A model generated the notes under the pieces. The model ran no database searches and was not told the origin of the DNA. It saw only the letters and a program-made list of their open reading frames with translations. Positions 31,798 to 44,065 of a stretch of 64,000 nt of DNA are shown piece after piece. A program made the position numbers and the translations under genes. Positions within the stretch are counted from its first letter, which is position 1. Every line of letters begins with the position of its first letter. Source of the stretch: Metellina segmentata (lineage: Eukaryota; Arthropoda; Arachnida; Araneae; Tetragnathidae); NCBI GenBank assembly GCA_947359465.1, contig OX375882.1, positions 56,790,509-56,854,508 of the forward strand, given 5' to 3'.

Positions 31798-34074
31798 TAT
31801 TTTTATATCAACAATGGTAATGAGTGCAGTTGTGGTATTCAAAACGTGTATTTAGAAACGTCGATACCGCTTTTCTCTCTCACACACACACACACATCCC
31901 CCATAAATTTTAACAAAAAAATATATTTTCAGCAAATATGTAAATATTTGTTTGGATGGGTTGAATTTACCTTATGTGTGCCTTAATCACGAAAATTGTG
32001 CATACAGATGAATAAATGATTATTGCGGTTAGAACAGTTACAACATACAGCTCTCATGCAGAGATTTTCAAGTAAATAAATAAAACATTAACTCACCTCA
32101 TAGTCTGTCTTCGGCATCAGTCTATACATCGGCTTGTAACAGATGTGTTGAACTCGATGTTGCTGGATTTCTATGAATATCGAATAGCCGCCAGGAAACT
32201 ATTATTTACAATGCACATATACTGTGGACTGTTCATCGTTCATTTGCTAGCAAAACTTTTAATGAATTCAACATTGCTTCTGTAAAAATAAAATTTAAAA
32301 AATTAGGCATTTGCTTTTAGCAAGAACGTTTACAATGAACTTTTACAGTTGAAACGATTTAATAATGACAACGTTTTCAATACTGATTAAAATCAACAAT
32401 ATATGGAAATAAACAATACATAAAAAATAATTGTTTAACTATACAACAGAGCAATCAGCTTACAAATATTTGTCTCCAATACCCACATTCAAATGCAGTT
32501 TTCAAGTCATATATTCAGTGATTCGTTAACTTAGCCTATATCATCTTTTTATTATTTGGTACATTTCAACTTTCAAGACGTTGGTTGATATGGGTTTCTT
32601 GGCACGTTATATCTAACGTGATGTTTATAGGAAAAACATCTGCTCGGATAGGATCTATACGTTCTCTCCTTAGAGAGAGAGTGAGATAAAACAAACAAAA
32701 TAAATCAGCGAAAGCACAAGATGTGCTAATTGAGAACGGACCCATAGAATTTAGTGGTATCGGAAAAAAATTTAAATTTAAAATTTTCAAAAAAACTAAA
32801 TATTTTCTTTTTAGGTTTTTAAGACAAACTAGTATTTATGTTCCAAATTTCCCCTTCATAGTTGCCACGGCTTAACACGCAAAAGCTTCCAAATTGTTGT
32901 CCTTTAGAACATTTTCTCCTCAAAGAAAAATTAGGAATGTATTTTTTCCCATCTAATACCAGTTTAAAAAATAAAAGGAGACGAAATTTGCGTCCATCTT
33001 TGGTGAACTTCAAAGACAGTCGCCAAAACATTGAAAATGATGACACGATTTTACTTTAAAAGATACTAGTCGCCAAGGTTGAAACAATAGTAGCAAATAG
33101 TCGTCTGAAGCAGCCCTGATGTATTGTATGGTTATGTACTGTCAATATCTTATAAGTCTCTCTCTCAATCTGACATCATACGATAGAACTAAACCAAAAA
33201 CAAAGAGCTTCTCTCACCATTGTTTGAACACGGCAATTGGCTTTGAGGACACAATTCCCGAGCGCACTACCATGATCATTGAATACACTAAACGCACAGA
33301 CGAATGGCAGGTTTCAACAAACCCATACATAATAACATCGACTTGCATAGTATTTAAATAAGCAGAAAATGAAGTGAGCCCACACCGAGCAACTAAATCT
33401 TCGGGATAAATACAGTTTATTTTATCAATATTAAATTCTTCCAATTGTATTCGGACGGACCACCACATCTTCATTGATATAGCAGTGGACATCCAGGACA
33501 TCCCTTCAACCAAATCAACACGTTCAGGCCTCGAGGCCCCTCCACTATCGGTGGAGGAATATGTATATAAAAAGAGGGATCCGTTCAGAATATTCAAGCC
33601 ACCAAATCATCTTATCTACATCTCCTGCATCTTTCCCATCCACTCTTTGGGATTGGTCAATGTTTGTGCAGACTGCCGTGGTCGATGCGGTGAAGCGGAC
33701 ATGCAGGGGCAGGAAGCCCAAGGTAAATACGAAATGCGGACATTTTCTTTCTAAACAAACACACAGGGTCTTGGGGCCCTTATGGTGAGGTAAATTTTAT
33801 ATCATTATCTAATGTTTTATTCTATTATGTTTAAGGGAACGGGTCAGGAAAGGGAGCTTCAAAGACTTTTAGCCGAAAGGAACAGCCCCGTATAAATAGA
33901 GAGGAACATGGGAGAGAGGGATACATAAATCGAAAAAACGACCCTTATCAATACTGGCTACTTTAAATAAATGCATTCTGTGACATAAAACTAAGGCTTT
34001 TTTGTTCTAAAAGTGTAATAAAGTGGAATTGAACTAAGCAAGGAAATATTTTTAATTGTTCCACTGCACACACT
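31798..34074. other. Mostly single-copy stretch with weak open frames
   Basis: A (CA)n run lies near 31880-31896. An antisense frame of 127 codons (33214-33597) overlaps plus frames at 33485-33754 and 33561-33788. A TATA-like ATGTATATAAAAAGAGGG sits at 33561-33578, which might be a promoter element, but nothing downstream is recognisable. No domain identified. Confidence 0.35.
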
Positions 34075-34078
34075 TTAA

Positions 34079-34269
34079 CCTTACTGGTGGTTATCTCGAG
34101 ATATCTCTCCCGTACAATTTATCTAATGACATATCGCCGATTTTTGTCATGTGATAACGAGATCAAGATCTGGTCAGATTTCTTTTAATAACGATGTATC
34201 TTGTTGACCTTTTTTACACCACGGGCTGGACTGGTCAGTTTTTGACGTGAAGATACATCACTAGGAGAG
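34079..34269. mobile_element. TTAA-flanked palindrome element, complete
   Basis: TTAA at 34075-34078 and 34270-34273. Ends are CCTTACTGGTGGTTATCTCG and ATACATCACTAGGAGAG. It retains GAGATCAAGATCTGGTCAGA but its palindromes are worn. Confidence 0.8.
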
Positions 34270-34404
34270 TTAAAAGACAGATGTCGCTCTGGTGTTTTAA
34301 CTATGGAATAAAGAAACATAACTAGATAGGTATGTTACGCTAAATAGAAACTGCCGTAATTGATATGTAAACCCAAGACTTATAATACAGGTATAGATAT
34401 AACT

Positions 34405-34760
34405 GGCGCAATTCTTATAACTTTCAAGGTACAACTGCAGTCCGGCCTCAGTCTAAATTCTTTCTTGGCGCGATTCTTATAAATTTCAAGGTCAACTGCA
34501 GTTGCCGTGTTCTAAATTATTTTTTGGTGCGATTCTTATAACTTCCAAGGTACAACTGCAGTTGCCGTGTTCTAAATTCTTTCTTGGTGCGATTCTTATA
34601 ACTTTCAAGGTACAACTGCAGTTGCCGTGTTCTAAATTCTTTTTTGGTGCGATTCTTATAACTTTCAAGGTACAACTGCAGTTGCCGTAGTCTAAATTCT
34701 TTCTTGATGCGATTCTTATAACTTTCAAGGTACAACTGCTGTAACGGCCGTAGTCTAAAG
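34405..34760. repeat. 60-bp minisatellite, about six units
   Basis: Units of exactly 60 bp contain TGCCGTGTTCTAAATTCTTT, CTTGGTGCGATTCTTATAAC and TTTCAAGGTACAACTGCAGT. Identity between inner units is about 95 percent, the first is 55-60 bp and more diverged. Open frames on both strands are a consequence of the 3n length. The array closes with GGCCGTAGTCTAAAGG-TTAA, the same end as the mini element at 11.6 kb. Confidence 0.9.
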
Positions 34761-34792
34761 GTTAACGTACAAATAAAAAGCTACATTTAAGG

Positions 34793-34872
34793 TAGATAGG
34801 TATTTTAATTAACGTCGTACTGGTGCAACACAACGACCTATCGACGATGGTCCGGGATCAATCCCAACGGGA
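34793..34872 (-). mobile_element. 5'-truncated SINE, first of two at one target
   Basis: Only the 3' end of the common SINE body remains (TAGGTATTTTAATTAACGTC, GGTCCGGGATCAATCCCAAC). It is flanked by AGCTACATTTAAGG (34779-34792) and AGTTACTTTTAAGG (34873-34886), a target duplication with two mismatches. Confidence 0.75.
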
Positions 34873-34886
34873 AGTTACTTTTAAGG

Positions 34887-34986
34887 TAATGGAAATGGTA
34901 ATGATAATTTTAGTTAACGTCGTACTAAAGCAACACAACGGGATATTGACGACGGTCTGGGATCAGTCCCTTAAGGGGAAAATCCG
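34887..34986 (-). mobile_element. 5'-truncated SINE, second at the same target
   Basis: SINE 3' end (AATGATAATTTTAGTTAACG, GGGATCAGTCCCTTAAGGGG) lies between AGTTACTTTTAAGG (34873-34886) and AGCTACTTTTAAGG (34987-35000). A second insertion therefore used the target repeat left by, or shared with, the first. Confidence 0.75.
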
Positions 34987-35000
34987 AGCTACTTTTAAGG

Positions 35001-37386
35001 ACAGAAAGGAAACTAAAATTTGACACTAGCCAAATGCGGCCTTCCCCAATAGTTAATTTAACTAAGCTCACAAACCAAAAGCAAATCAATATCTATTTTG
35101 GAGACTTTTCATTTAAACAAGAAAATATAATACTATATATATATATATATTATTACGTAATCTTTTGAAATTATTCTCTTTTAATCGGGACAAAAATTGG
35201 GGTGGGCGGTGTTTTAAATAACAATACGAAATGTGTTACAGCAGTGCACACTATTTTAGCTTCCTATAAGTATTTTTTAAAGCTAAGTTACATAAATGTC
35301 TAACTCCTGTCTCCCAAAAAAATAAAGTGCTTGAGATCAGGTTACGATAAAATATAAACTTTGCCGAACCTTCATTTGTAAACATTTCTTGTTTATTACT
35401 TTGAAATCAGTCATACTCATGGGTTTATTAGACTGCACTTGAGAGATATTGATAACATTTTTAGATCTCAGTGATGATGAATTGGGTGTTATTGTTGTTT
35501 AGCAACCTCAATATAGACTAACGTTTTATAAACCCGTTATGAACTTTATGGCTAAAGTGAAATCCCTCCCTATGCTACTGGGAAGATAATTACGAGTTCA
35601 GAGATCAATAAGATAAAATACACAAAATTTTCGCGACATAATAGTTTCCATAATACATAAAAGTATAGCAAACAGTGTACTCAAATAATTCAGCATCTTG
35701 GTAGAAATAGGATCAGTGTCACACCTGGCGACATTCAATACAAACATCCGGTGGATTTTTACATAAAATCCAATGGCGCAATTGTCAGAAATGAAAAATG
35801 TCTAAATTTTTAATAAATGCTTTGATTTTGAATTAAAAATAATAATTAAAAAAAAGCCAAATTTGTAAAAATAGCTCCCAATTGGATTTTTTAGACATAA
35901 AAGTAACCCCCTGGTCTCTACTGTTGTCTGGTTCCCTCGAGAAGGCAGTCGAGTCACGAGGTTTTGGACGAGTCTATTATATAAATAAGGTGAAAGGTTG
36001 GTACGTTAACAAAGTGTTACCACAACTGGTGTCTTTAGCGAGGATCCAAGTTAACAGTTCGATGTCAAAAGCGATAGCAGGGATGACGAGTTAACATGAA
36101 AAAACCACCCACAGCGATTGCCATTTATGATTCCTGCATGACAACCCTTCTCTTTACGAACTTTCACACCTATTCAAAATTCGACTGACCCAAGCACTTC
36201 TTTCTATTTTGTTCTTGACAGCAGTTCGAATTCGGCGGAACCGATTTGGTGACATTTGACACAAAATAGCGCCAAACAGTGGTTGCCTAGATAGTAAAAA
36301 AAACCTCTTTCACTTTTTTGGCAAAAAATTTCAAGTAAACCTTTCAAATAAATATTATTTTGAATTGTTCCTGTAAAATACTTAAAAATAGATGCTTATT
36401 TTTGCATACCTTTAGCGATATTTTACGCTAAATAGCGCCAAATGTATTAAAAAACGCAACTTTTTCTTAAGTGTTTTGTAAGGAGGTTACTTAAGACGAA
36501 GAATTCATAATTTTTATTTCAGTTTCTCTTGAAAATTGGTGCCAAAGTAGGTTTTTACGACAATCTAGCAAGTACTGATTCCGATATGAGGTCCTCAAAG
36601 AATTACCATGACCTTCTACCAAACCAACGAATTTCGCTACGTTTGGAAATTTCTCAGATACAATAGAAAATCCTGAAAAAGTGGTTTTCAGAAAACCTTA
36701 GGGGAAATGGGGAAAAGTTGGCTGGTATGCAAATGTCCATTTAATAAGTTTTTGGTAATCACTGATTTAGTAATTATTTTTTCCATTTTTAATACAACGT
36801 ACAAAAAACACTATAGTGACATGATTTTTTTCAGTATGTAATGACAGAATCACAGTCCATTCTTTCTATCACAACTTTCACAACTTTGAAGAGATTGATG
36901 GACATAACTAAAGATCAGCTAATTTGCACATTGGCCGTTTTTCTACTGACTTACAGAGCAGTATTCCTTAAATTTGATAACATTTATCTTTGCACACAAA
37001 GTTTAACGTCAAAAAGAAATTTTAAGAGCACACCAGGAACAAAGAGAAAAACGTTCCTAGAAAAAACCGTAAAACAGCCATTATCATCAGTTGTCACAAA
37101 TTTAGATAAGCATAACAGACCGACACGTTTTGTGCATATCGCTTAATACCAACATTAGTATTCTATGCTGTTATGCAAATTAAGTCTCGGACATTTACAC
37201 AAAAACGGATTCTTCAAATGTGAAGAAAATCCAAATGCTTTCGAAATTTGGTCAACAAAATGCGAAATAATTTTTAAACCCACCGAAATTATCTCTCGCT
37301 ATAACAATATACCTAGTACAAAACACTGTACTTTACATGTTAAATTGTGGGACATAGTCAATAAAAATTCATAAAAAATGTATAAA
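35001..37386. other. AT-rich stretch with unrecognised open frames
   Basis: The plus frame at 36841-37146 (101 codons, starting MTESQSILS) and the one at 37165-37374 (69 codons, with HKNGFFKCEENPNAFEIWS) are near each other but in different phase, and neither has a recognisable domain. Could be worn mobile-element coding sequence; unproven. Confidence 0.3.
35134..35152. repeat. (AT)n microsatellite
   Basis: Uninterrupted AT dinucleotides, about nine units. Confidence 0.95.
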
Positions 37387-37600
37387 CCCTCCAACTGGTT
37401 TTGATGAGATATATCCTCTATCAAGATCTGATCAATTCTCTAATTACGAGATACCTCGTCATCAAGATGTTACCGATTTGTTTGTGGTGTCAAAATAAAG
37501 ATTCGGCCAGTTTTATTCTGATGACGATATAGCTCGTTTATCAAGATCTGGTCAGTTTTGCTAACGACGAGATATATCGTCGAGATAACCACCAGGAGGG
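37387..37600. mobile_element. Palindrome element, complete
   Basis: The left end CCCTCCAACTGGTTTTGATG follows TAAA; the right end GATAACCACCAGGAGGG precedes TTAA (37601-37604). Inside are TACGAGATACCTCGTCATCA and GACGAGATATATCGTCGAGA around two AAGATCTG(A/G)TCA spacers. Confidence 0.85.
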
Positions 37601-37791
37601 TTAAACAATAAGATACAAAAATACTTTCTGGAAAGGTTATACATTAAGAGGATAGAAGGTCAAAACCCAAAAATCGTCAAAATCACCAGAAGCGATTTTT
37701 AAATTTTAGTGTTGAAAATTAATTGATATCAAACTGGATAACAAAGAAATTTTTTCAAATACGATCATTTTTGAGAAGGGTAAACGCTTTG

Positions 37792-38006
37792 TAATTTTAA
37801 ATCACAGTCAGATGACTAAAACACCTGACATGGCACTCCTCTCTCGAAACTCCCACCACTCCAACGTGACGGCAAATGAAGCCACGACAGATTTAACGTG
37901 CACCAGCCCCTTGTACAATATGGTCTTTGGTTGGACCGAGTTTCGAACTCGTAACCCTGCGGTTGCTAATCCGTTGCTCTTCCAACAGGGCAACCACGGC
38001 GGTCCT
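37792..38006 (-). mobile_element. SINE C, 5' two thirds
   Basis: Reversed body from TTTTAAATCACAGTCAGATG, through CCACGACAGATTTAACGTGC, to head CGAGTTTCGAACTCGTAACC and GTTGCTAATCCGTTGCTCTT. Tail missing. Confidence 0.8.
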
Positions 38007-38052
38007 GTCAATTTAGACGGAATTACATTACAACAAAGTAAAACATATATTA

Positions 38053-38279
38053 TGTTAAATCTCTCATATATTGTAAAAAGCGCTGTAAGAGCGCGGAGAG
38101 TGTTAAGTCTCCTACAAATTGTAGAAGGCACTGTGGGAGCGCGCGCCCCATCCTTAGCCTTAACGAAAACTAGGCTTCCTTAGCCCAAACGAAAACTAGT
38201 CTTCCTAAGCGTTAGTGATAAAGTGGTCCATCCACAACATTGTTGTCAATAAATCTTACTTGGTCACAACGAATTGTGT
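38053..38279 (+). repeat. Dispersed repeat, LTR-like, copy 2
   Basis: Matches 7778-8034 in reverse orientation. It starts TGTTAAATCTCTCATATATT, and contains GTCAATAAATCTT near the end. TATTA is found directly on both sides (38048-38052 and 38280-38284), a candidate 5-bp duplication. A solo LTR is the best reading, but the end does not read CA. Confidence 0.5.
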
Positions 38280-38498
38280 TATTAATAGGGCAACTTTTTG
38301 CAATAAATGCAACTTTTTTTCACGCGTTCTACGCTGCATGTAAAGTACTAAAACCAAAATTCCTCCTACATGGGGTGTAAAGTAAATGAGTTATGACCGC
38401 AACATAAATGCAACTTTCTGCATAAATTCAACTTATGCATGAATGCAACCACCTACGACTTTTTAAAATATAGCTTAAAATTAATTAATATCAAATTA

Positions 38499-38900
38499 CT
38501 ATTTCATTTTTTGCTCTCTGAATCGACCCTTCGATCACGTGTGTCTGATCTTGCGAACGCCGAAGTATTGCGGATCAAACAAGTTCATGGTAAGAAAGTG
38601 TTCGTCCTAAGACGAAAGTGAAATAAATGGCAAGAAGTACTTTAACACATTTTTACTCTTAATAATCCTGAGGAAACTTGCGTAATCGATTACAGAGTTT
38701 GCGAGGTGAGTGTCGATCATCAATATGTTGTTCGCCTTATAGATGACATTTTAAAATCTCTGAATGTTGAGCGAAAGGATTTTGCGCTTCTACTATCCGA
38801 TACAACATATTATATGACTGCGGCTGGCGCAGATTTTCAATGTTAAAGAAATTACTGCCCAAGGATCGACCATTCAACGTTCTTCTGTATTTGAGTATGT
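38499..38900 (+). pseudogene. hAT-type transposase relic
   Basis: Pieces in differing frames, broken by stops: SESTLRSRVSDL near 38518-38553, QVHGKKVFVLRRK to 38618, then VDHQYVVRLIDDIL, SLNVERKDFALLLSDTTYYM and TAAG up to about 38840, and KKLLPKDRPFNVLLY after a frame change. The order LLLSD-x-YMxxAG resembles the mid-catalytic region of hAT transposases. Identification rests on motif memory only. Short AAATGCAACTTT phrases stand on both sides (38295-38440 and 39010-39070) in direct, not inverted, orientation. Confidence 0.4.
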
Positions 38901-39408
38901 ATTTTAACACTGTTGTACACAACTAAAATTGTCAATATAATTTGAATTATTATTTTTTTTCCCCCATTTTTTTACGAATTATTTATTTTAGAATTTAGTG
39001 TATCAAAAATAAATGCAACTTTATTTCCATAAATGCAATTTTAGGGAATGATAAATGCAACTTTTCCCATTTTTACTGCAAAAAAAGAGATCCTAGTTAT
39101 TAAATTAAGTCTACTAATAGAGCTATCGGAACTACATAGTAGATAACGAACTATAATAAGTCTACTCCAAAAGAGCGCTGTTCTCCGATTGAGGTTTTTT
39201 TTCACATTCTACTGATTTCAAAATGTTTCCTGCGCATAAGGTTTCAATAGGTTTCCTTGAAATTTTCTCTGGATAATTCTTGTAATTCGTTTGGCGCAGC
39301 TTGTCCATTTTTTGAAACTTGCGCTATAAAACCCAACAATCAACATCTTAATTAGTTGTATGCATCTCAATGCAATCGAGAAATTTCCAATATTTTTTAT
39401 GATCACGG

Positions 39409-39516
39409 TATCCAGATCTGTTCAGTTTTCATCGAATTTCAAAATATCTCGTCAATCCAGAAGAGCTCAATTTTTGCTAATGACGAGATACCTCGTCGAG
39501 ACGAGCACCAGGAGGG
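39409..39516. mobile_element. Palindrome element, right half
   Basis: ATCCAGATCTGTTCAGTTTT, CTAATGACGAGATACCTCGT and GACGAGCACCAGGAGGG, followed by TTAA (39517-39520). The left terminus is missing. Confidence 0.75.
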
Positions 39517-39520
39517 TTAA

Positions 39521-40107
39521 TATCTCACCACTAGATTCACTCGATTAGGTTAACAGGAAATGGTTTTTAGACACCGTTTATTTACAAGAAGCTGGACCCA
39601 ACTCACCGCACACGTCCTTTTCATACAAAACCGCAATTTTCCTTCAGATTCCACAAAGAAAGTCGCCACCAGTTCATTCCCATCACTTCCTGCTGTCTTT
39701 TCTACTTATTTAGCAGTAGATGGGGTCTTTGATCAACTGCATGTGCTCATCGGCAGGGCACAGCTGCGTCAATACCCAACATGCAAATAGCGGGACTTTC
39801 GCACGGGAAAATTCTCGGCATATTTTCGGGATAAATAACGTATACAAATGACGGGTAATTTTATTTAAACTAAACATGACACTTATAGAGATGATAGCAC
39901 GCGATCATCTCGGGTTGACTAATTAATTCTCCCACCGGCACGCAGAGGCAGGTACGAAGGTGTATCAGCACAACTGGACGGATGGGAACAGGTGGAACGG
40001 GTAACGGTTGTACGCGTACATAACACACTAGGCAGATGATCCACTTCTCTATTGGGCTGTTTTCACGACCCTGGGATTCGAAACGGGCAAAAAGAGTTGG
40101 GAATTAT
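39521..40107. other. Single-copy stretch, CpG-bearing
   Basis: No repeats of the main families. Short frame at 39560-39790 unrecognised. CAGGTA and CAGGTGG hexamer-type motifs occur near 39950 and 39990, with no further support for a regulatory role. Confidence 0.3.
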
Positions 40108-40111
40108 TTAT

Positions 40112-40985
40112 CCCACCTGGTGGCTATCTTGACGAGGAATATATCGTTATTAGCAAAATTGACCAGATCTTGACGAACGTGATATCGCGTGGTTAGAAGA
40201 AAAGTGATCAGATCTCTGATACCTCGTCCTCATAAAGAGTCGGCAATATCTTTACGAGATGTCTCGTCATTAGCAAAAGTGACCAGATCTTGACGAACGA
40301 GATGTCATTAACAAAATGGACCAGATCTTGACGAACGAGATGTCATTAGCAAAATTGACCAGATCTTGACGAACAAGATATCGCGTGATCAGAAGAACAC
40401 GGATCAGATTTGGATATCATCATCGTAAAGAGTCGGCAATATCTTGATGAGATATCTCGTCATTAGCAAAATTGACCAGGTCTTGACGAACGAGATATAG
40501 CATTATCAGAAGAAAACTGATCAGATCTGGATCTCGTCATCATATAGTCGGCAATATCTTGATGAGATATCTCGTTATTAGCAAAATTGACCAGATCTTG
40601 ACGAACGAGATATCGCATTATCAGAAGAAAACTGATCAGATCTGGATCTTGTCATCATAGAGTCGGCAATATCTTGATGATATATCTCGTCACTAGCAAA
40701 ACTGACCAGATCTTGACGAACAAGATATCGCGTGATCAGAAGAACACGGATCAGATTTGGATATCGTCATCGTAAAGAGCCGTAAATATCTTGATGAGAT
40801 ATCTCGTCATTAGCAAAACTGACCAGATCTTGACGAACGAGATATCGGGAGATTAGAAGAAAAATAATCAGATCTGGATCTCGTCATCACAGATAGTCGG
40901 CAATATCTTGGCGAGATATCTCATCATTACCAAAATTGGTCAGATCTTTGATGGCCGAGATATTTCGTTGAAACCACTTGGGTGG
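40112..40985. mobile_element. Palindrome element expanded to 874 bp by internal tandem repeats
   Basis: The left end CCCACCTGGTGGCTATCTTG and the right end AACCACTTGGGTGG-TTAA (TTAA at 40986-40989) bracket about seven ~115-125-bp repeats. Each repeat holds GATGAGATATCTCGTCATTA, GCAAAATTGACCAGATCTTG, ACGAACGAGATATCGC and AGAGTCGGCAATATCTTGA. One sub-block (CAGATCTTGACGAACGAGAT) is triplicated near 40275-40370. The terminal repeats are the same as in the 200-bp copies, so the expansion is internal. Confidence 0.85.
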
Positions 40986-41144
40986 TTAAACAAATAAAAA
41001 TGGAGAGAACATGGTTAGAGAGAAAAAAAATGGCCAGTCATGATTGAGTCGTCAGTTTGGAGAGCAGTACTTCGATTTCCAGATAGGAGATGAAATTATC
41101 TAGTCGATATTGTTTCAAAGCGTTCAGGTTATAGCCAACGCCAA

Positions 41145-41310
41145 CTCAGTTTGGACAGTGGGGTGCCAGCTCAGATGTGATTGTCATCTGACCGTGGTAC
41201 AAAATTATGTGGGGTTGTCCTCGGATCTTTCCTTTCGGGGGCTGATCCCGAACTGTCGCCAACCCCGTTGTCTTGCTCCAGTGCGACGTTTTATAAAATA
41301 CCCATCAACC
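41145..41310 (+). mobile_element. SINE, 3' half
   Basis: From CAGTTTGGACAGTGGGGTGC through CATCTGACCGTGG, TGTCCTCGGATCTTTCC and TTGCTCCAGTGCGACG. Head absent. Confidence 0.75.
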
Positions 41311-44065
41311 ATATGCCAACTCAGATTGAAATGAGAAGTAGCTTACATAATTTTCCACGATTTTAACCGGTTCACAAGGACACAATTTTCATAGTTCCAC
41401 TATTTACCATTTGCTTTGGGAAATTAATTTTTTTCCTTAAGATTTTAAAAACTTTCTTAACGTAATGAAAATCAAAATTTCAAAATTATACTTCCGTTTG
41501 AAAAATTTTAAATGTGTAAAATTATCGTCGAAAATCGTAATTGTCGAATGGCTGACAAGACGAAACATCCGAACAATTAAGGGTTGAAAGACGCAAAATG
41601 GAAAACCTGAAAACTAGATCGTGGAATGTAAGTGGTTCTATGTTTTAAAGCTTCAATAAAAACTTAAGAGTGAAAAAAAATTAAAAATCGATTAAGGATC
41701 GCCCATTAGTAAATTGTGACGTACCCAAAAGGTCGAGGTTAACTTAAAATGTTTAAAATGTAGTTTATCCCCATTTCATTGATGCTAGACAATCTAATTG
41801 GCGGTGACCAATATCAATTAGAAATTCATTCTTTGGCATTTTTATTGATAACGTGCTGAAATCGTATTCGAAAAACCATCGACCTTCTAATGAAATACAC
41901 CGCGGATGTGGGCGGAGTCGCTGTCGTAAGATCTCTGAAGGGTTAATCACGTGGACGTACGAATCGACTTAGCCCATTGGCTGTCAAATCGCATACTAGT
42001 GTTTTTCATCACGGCGAATAATCACTTTAACCAACCAATAATTTAAGATATTCATTCTTTTTACCCATAACCTCATGAAAGATGTTCAAATAGAGCAAAT
42101 GTTTGCAATAACATGAAGCTGGTGCACATGCTCCGTCTATTTCATAATGAGGGCGATGCTTAAAGCAAGCTGACGTCACGATCGGAATACGTAGCAGAAT
42201 CGCTACTACCACTAAGATTGCGAGAACATCTCTTTAAAGAGAACATGTCCTCTTTTTCTGCACGGATCTTTTTTTTCACTCTCTTTTTTTTAATTGGAAT
42301 CTTCTTTTTTTGTCCTCTTTTTATCGGTTGTTCACTTTTTGATCTCTTATTTCATTGTTTCGGACTGTGGTAAAAAATATATTTCACATTCCAAACTTTC
42401 CACACTAACATTGCCTACTATATCGTTAGGTAAACCACAGCTATTCAAATACGTACTAGATCTAGTACATTGTACGAATATAATACATCGTATAATAGGA
42501 AGTTCAACCTCTAGTGTATATTGAGCTCCATGTTAAAACGTCTCATTGGGAGATCAAATAGATAACCAATGGGGATTTAGATTCGTGTTTGAATATGAAG
42601 AGAATAAGAAACATTGTTCTTATTAAATCAGAATGAATAGTAAGACGGCCTTTTTTAGTTTGAAAGGAAATCGCGTTGCTAACTTAGCCACCTTTTAGCA
42701 GTCAATCGTAGTCGATAACTTAACTATTATTGCTGCGCAGAATTTAACAAAAGTTAAAAGAATATAATATTGGTTGCAGTTCATTTAACAGTCGAAATTC
42801 TAAACAGGCGGTAGATTTGGATATAGAATTGTATATTAGGTATAGAGTCTCCTGTTTAGAGGAGAATGTTTTGAGACATAATCTTGTCAGAAATTTTTCT
42901 GCAAGCTTTTAAAATGATCGAACACTCATTCGGAAGTTATTAAAAAACTTCTCATGATTTTCACTTTTCGTGTCCTATTCTTACAAAATAATTTTACTAA
43001 AATTTCTCCTATCTGATATTCATATTCTGGTAACCCTAACTACCACCTACATTTAGCTTGGCAGAAAAGCCCTTTCATATCTACCTGAGGAAGGCTACCT
43101 TAGCAAAATTATCTTTATAGAGCAACGGAATGAATGCTACTTTTTAAGGAAAGCGACAATTATTTCAACGACATTTACTGAAAACTAGCTACAAGTAAAG
43201 TCGTTGTTTCAACAAACAGGCAATAAACAACTGTATCAAACGTGTTGATGAATTCTTGCAACTCCAGAAACGCAACTAAAAATAAATAGCTATTAATTTG
43301 TTACCTGAAATGAGGTCAGAATAATAAGCGATGCATAATTTATTTACGAAGTGTTGCTGCATAATCAAAAACTAGAACACTTTAGTATTCAAGAAATGAA
43401 TAGACTGAAATGCCACTGAAGGTCATGGATTGCAACATAAGTTCCATACATCTAAACATCAAAGTACAAACAATAAATTAACCTTGTAACTTGAAAGTGA
43501 ATCTATTAAATTGATTAGAGTAACCTCTTCAAGGACGACGTAGGGAAATTATAATATAAAAATTCCAGAAGATAAAGAGTAATGTGCTTAGAGCATACTA
43601 AAGACAATATCCTTTTAAATTATAAAGATGCATTTTTCTATATCCAGATTCTTTTAAACGGATGAAAATTGCGTAACAAGTACGCAGTATTAGATTAGAG
43701 AAGAAAACTACATTTCTAAGTAGCATTAATTTTTCGAAGGGAGTTTCAAAAGTAAAAATAGAAAACTATAATTCTATATAAGACTAACTAATAATAGACT
43801 AGAATTCTAGAAGAATAGAAAAAATAACTTTTGCGGGGTGGCTTTTGTTGTCGAATTTGTCCAATTGAATCTCTATTAGAGCATTCGTATTTTTTTTAAA
43901 TTGTTCATTACTGAGAGCAGTTTTTATAGCATAAAGAGAGTTTTCACTATCCTTATTTGTTAAATCTTATATAAATTAAGTTAGTTGGGGTTTATGCCAC
44001 AAGGGTCATATTTGTGGACAAGCTGCTCCAAGAACAAGACACATCGTTTAAGTAATGGAAGAATA
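41311..44065. other. Long AT-rich non-coding stretch
   Basis: No repeat family of the window and no recognisable gene over about 2.7 kb. Short frames such as 41765-41950 (minus) and 42294-42524 (plus) have no features I can name. Pyrimidine-rich runs occur near 42250-42340. Confidence 0.4.

Noticed and set aside
34492..34735. Repetitive open frames on both strands (20-residue repeats)
   Set aside because: They result from a 60-bp minisatellite whose unit length is a multiple of three.
40112..40985. CRISPR-like regular repeats
   Set aside because: Repeats are tandem units without unique spacers, bounded by mobile-element ends, in an animal-type genome.
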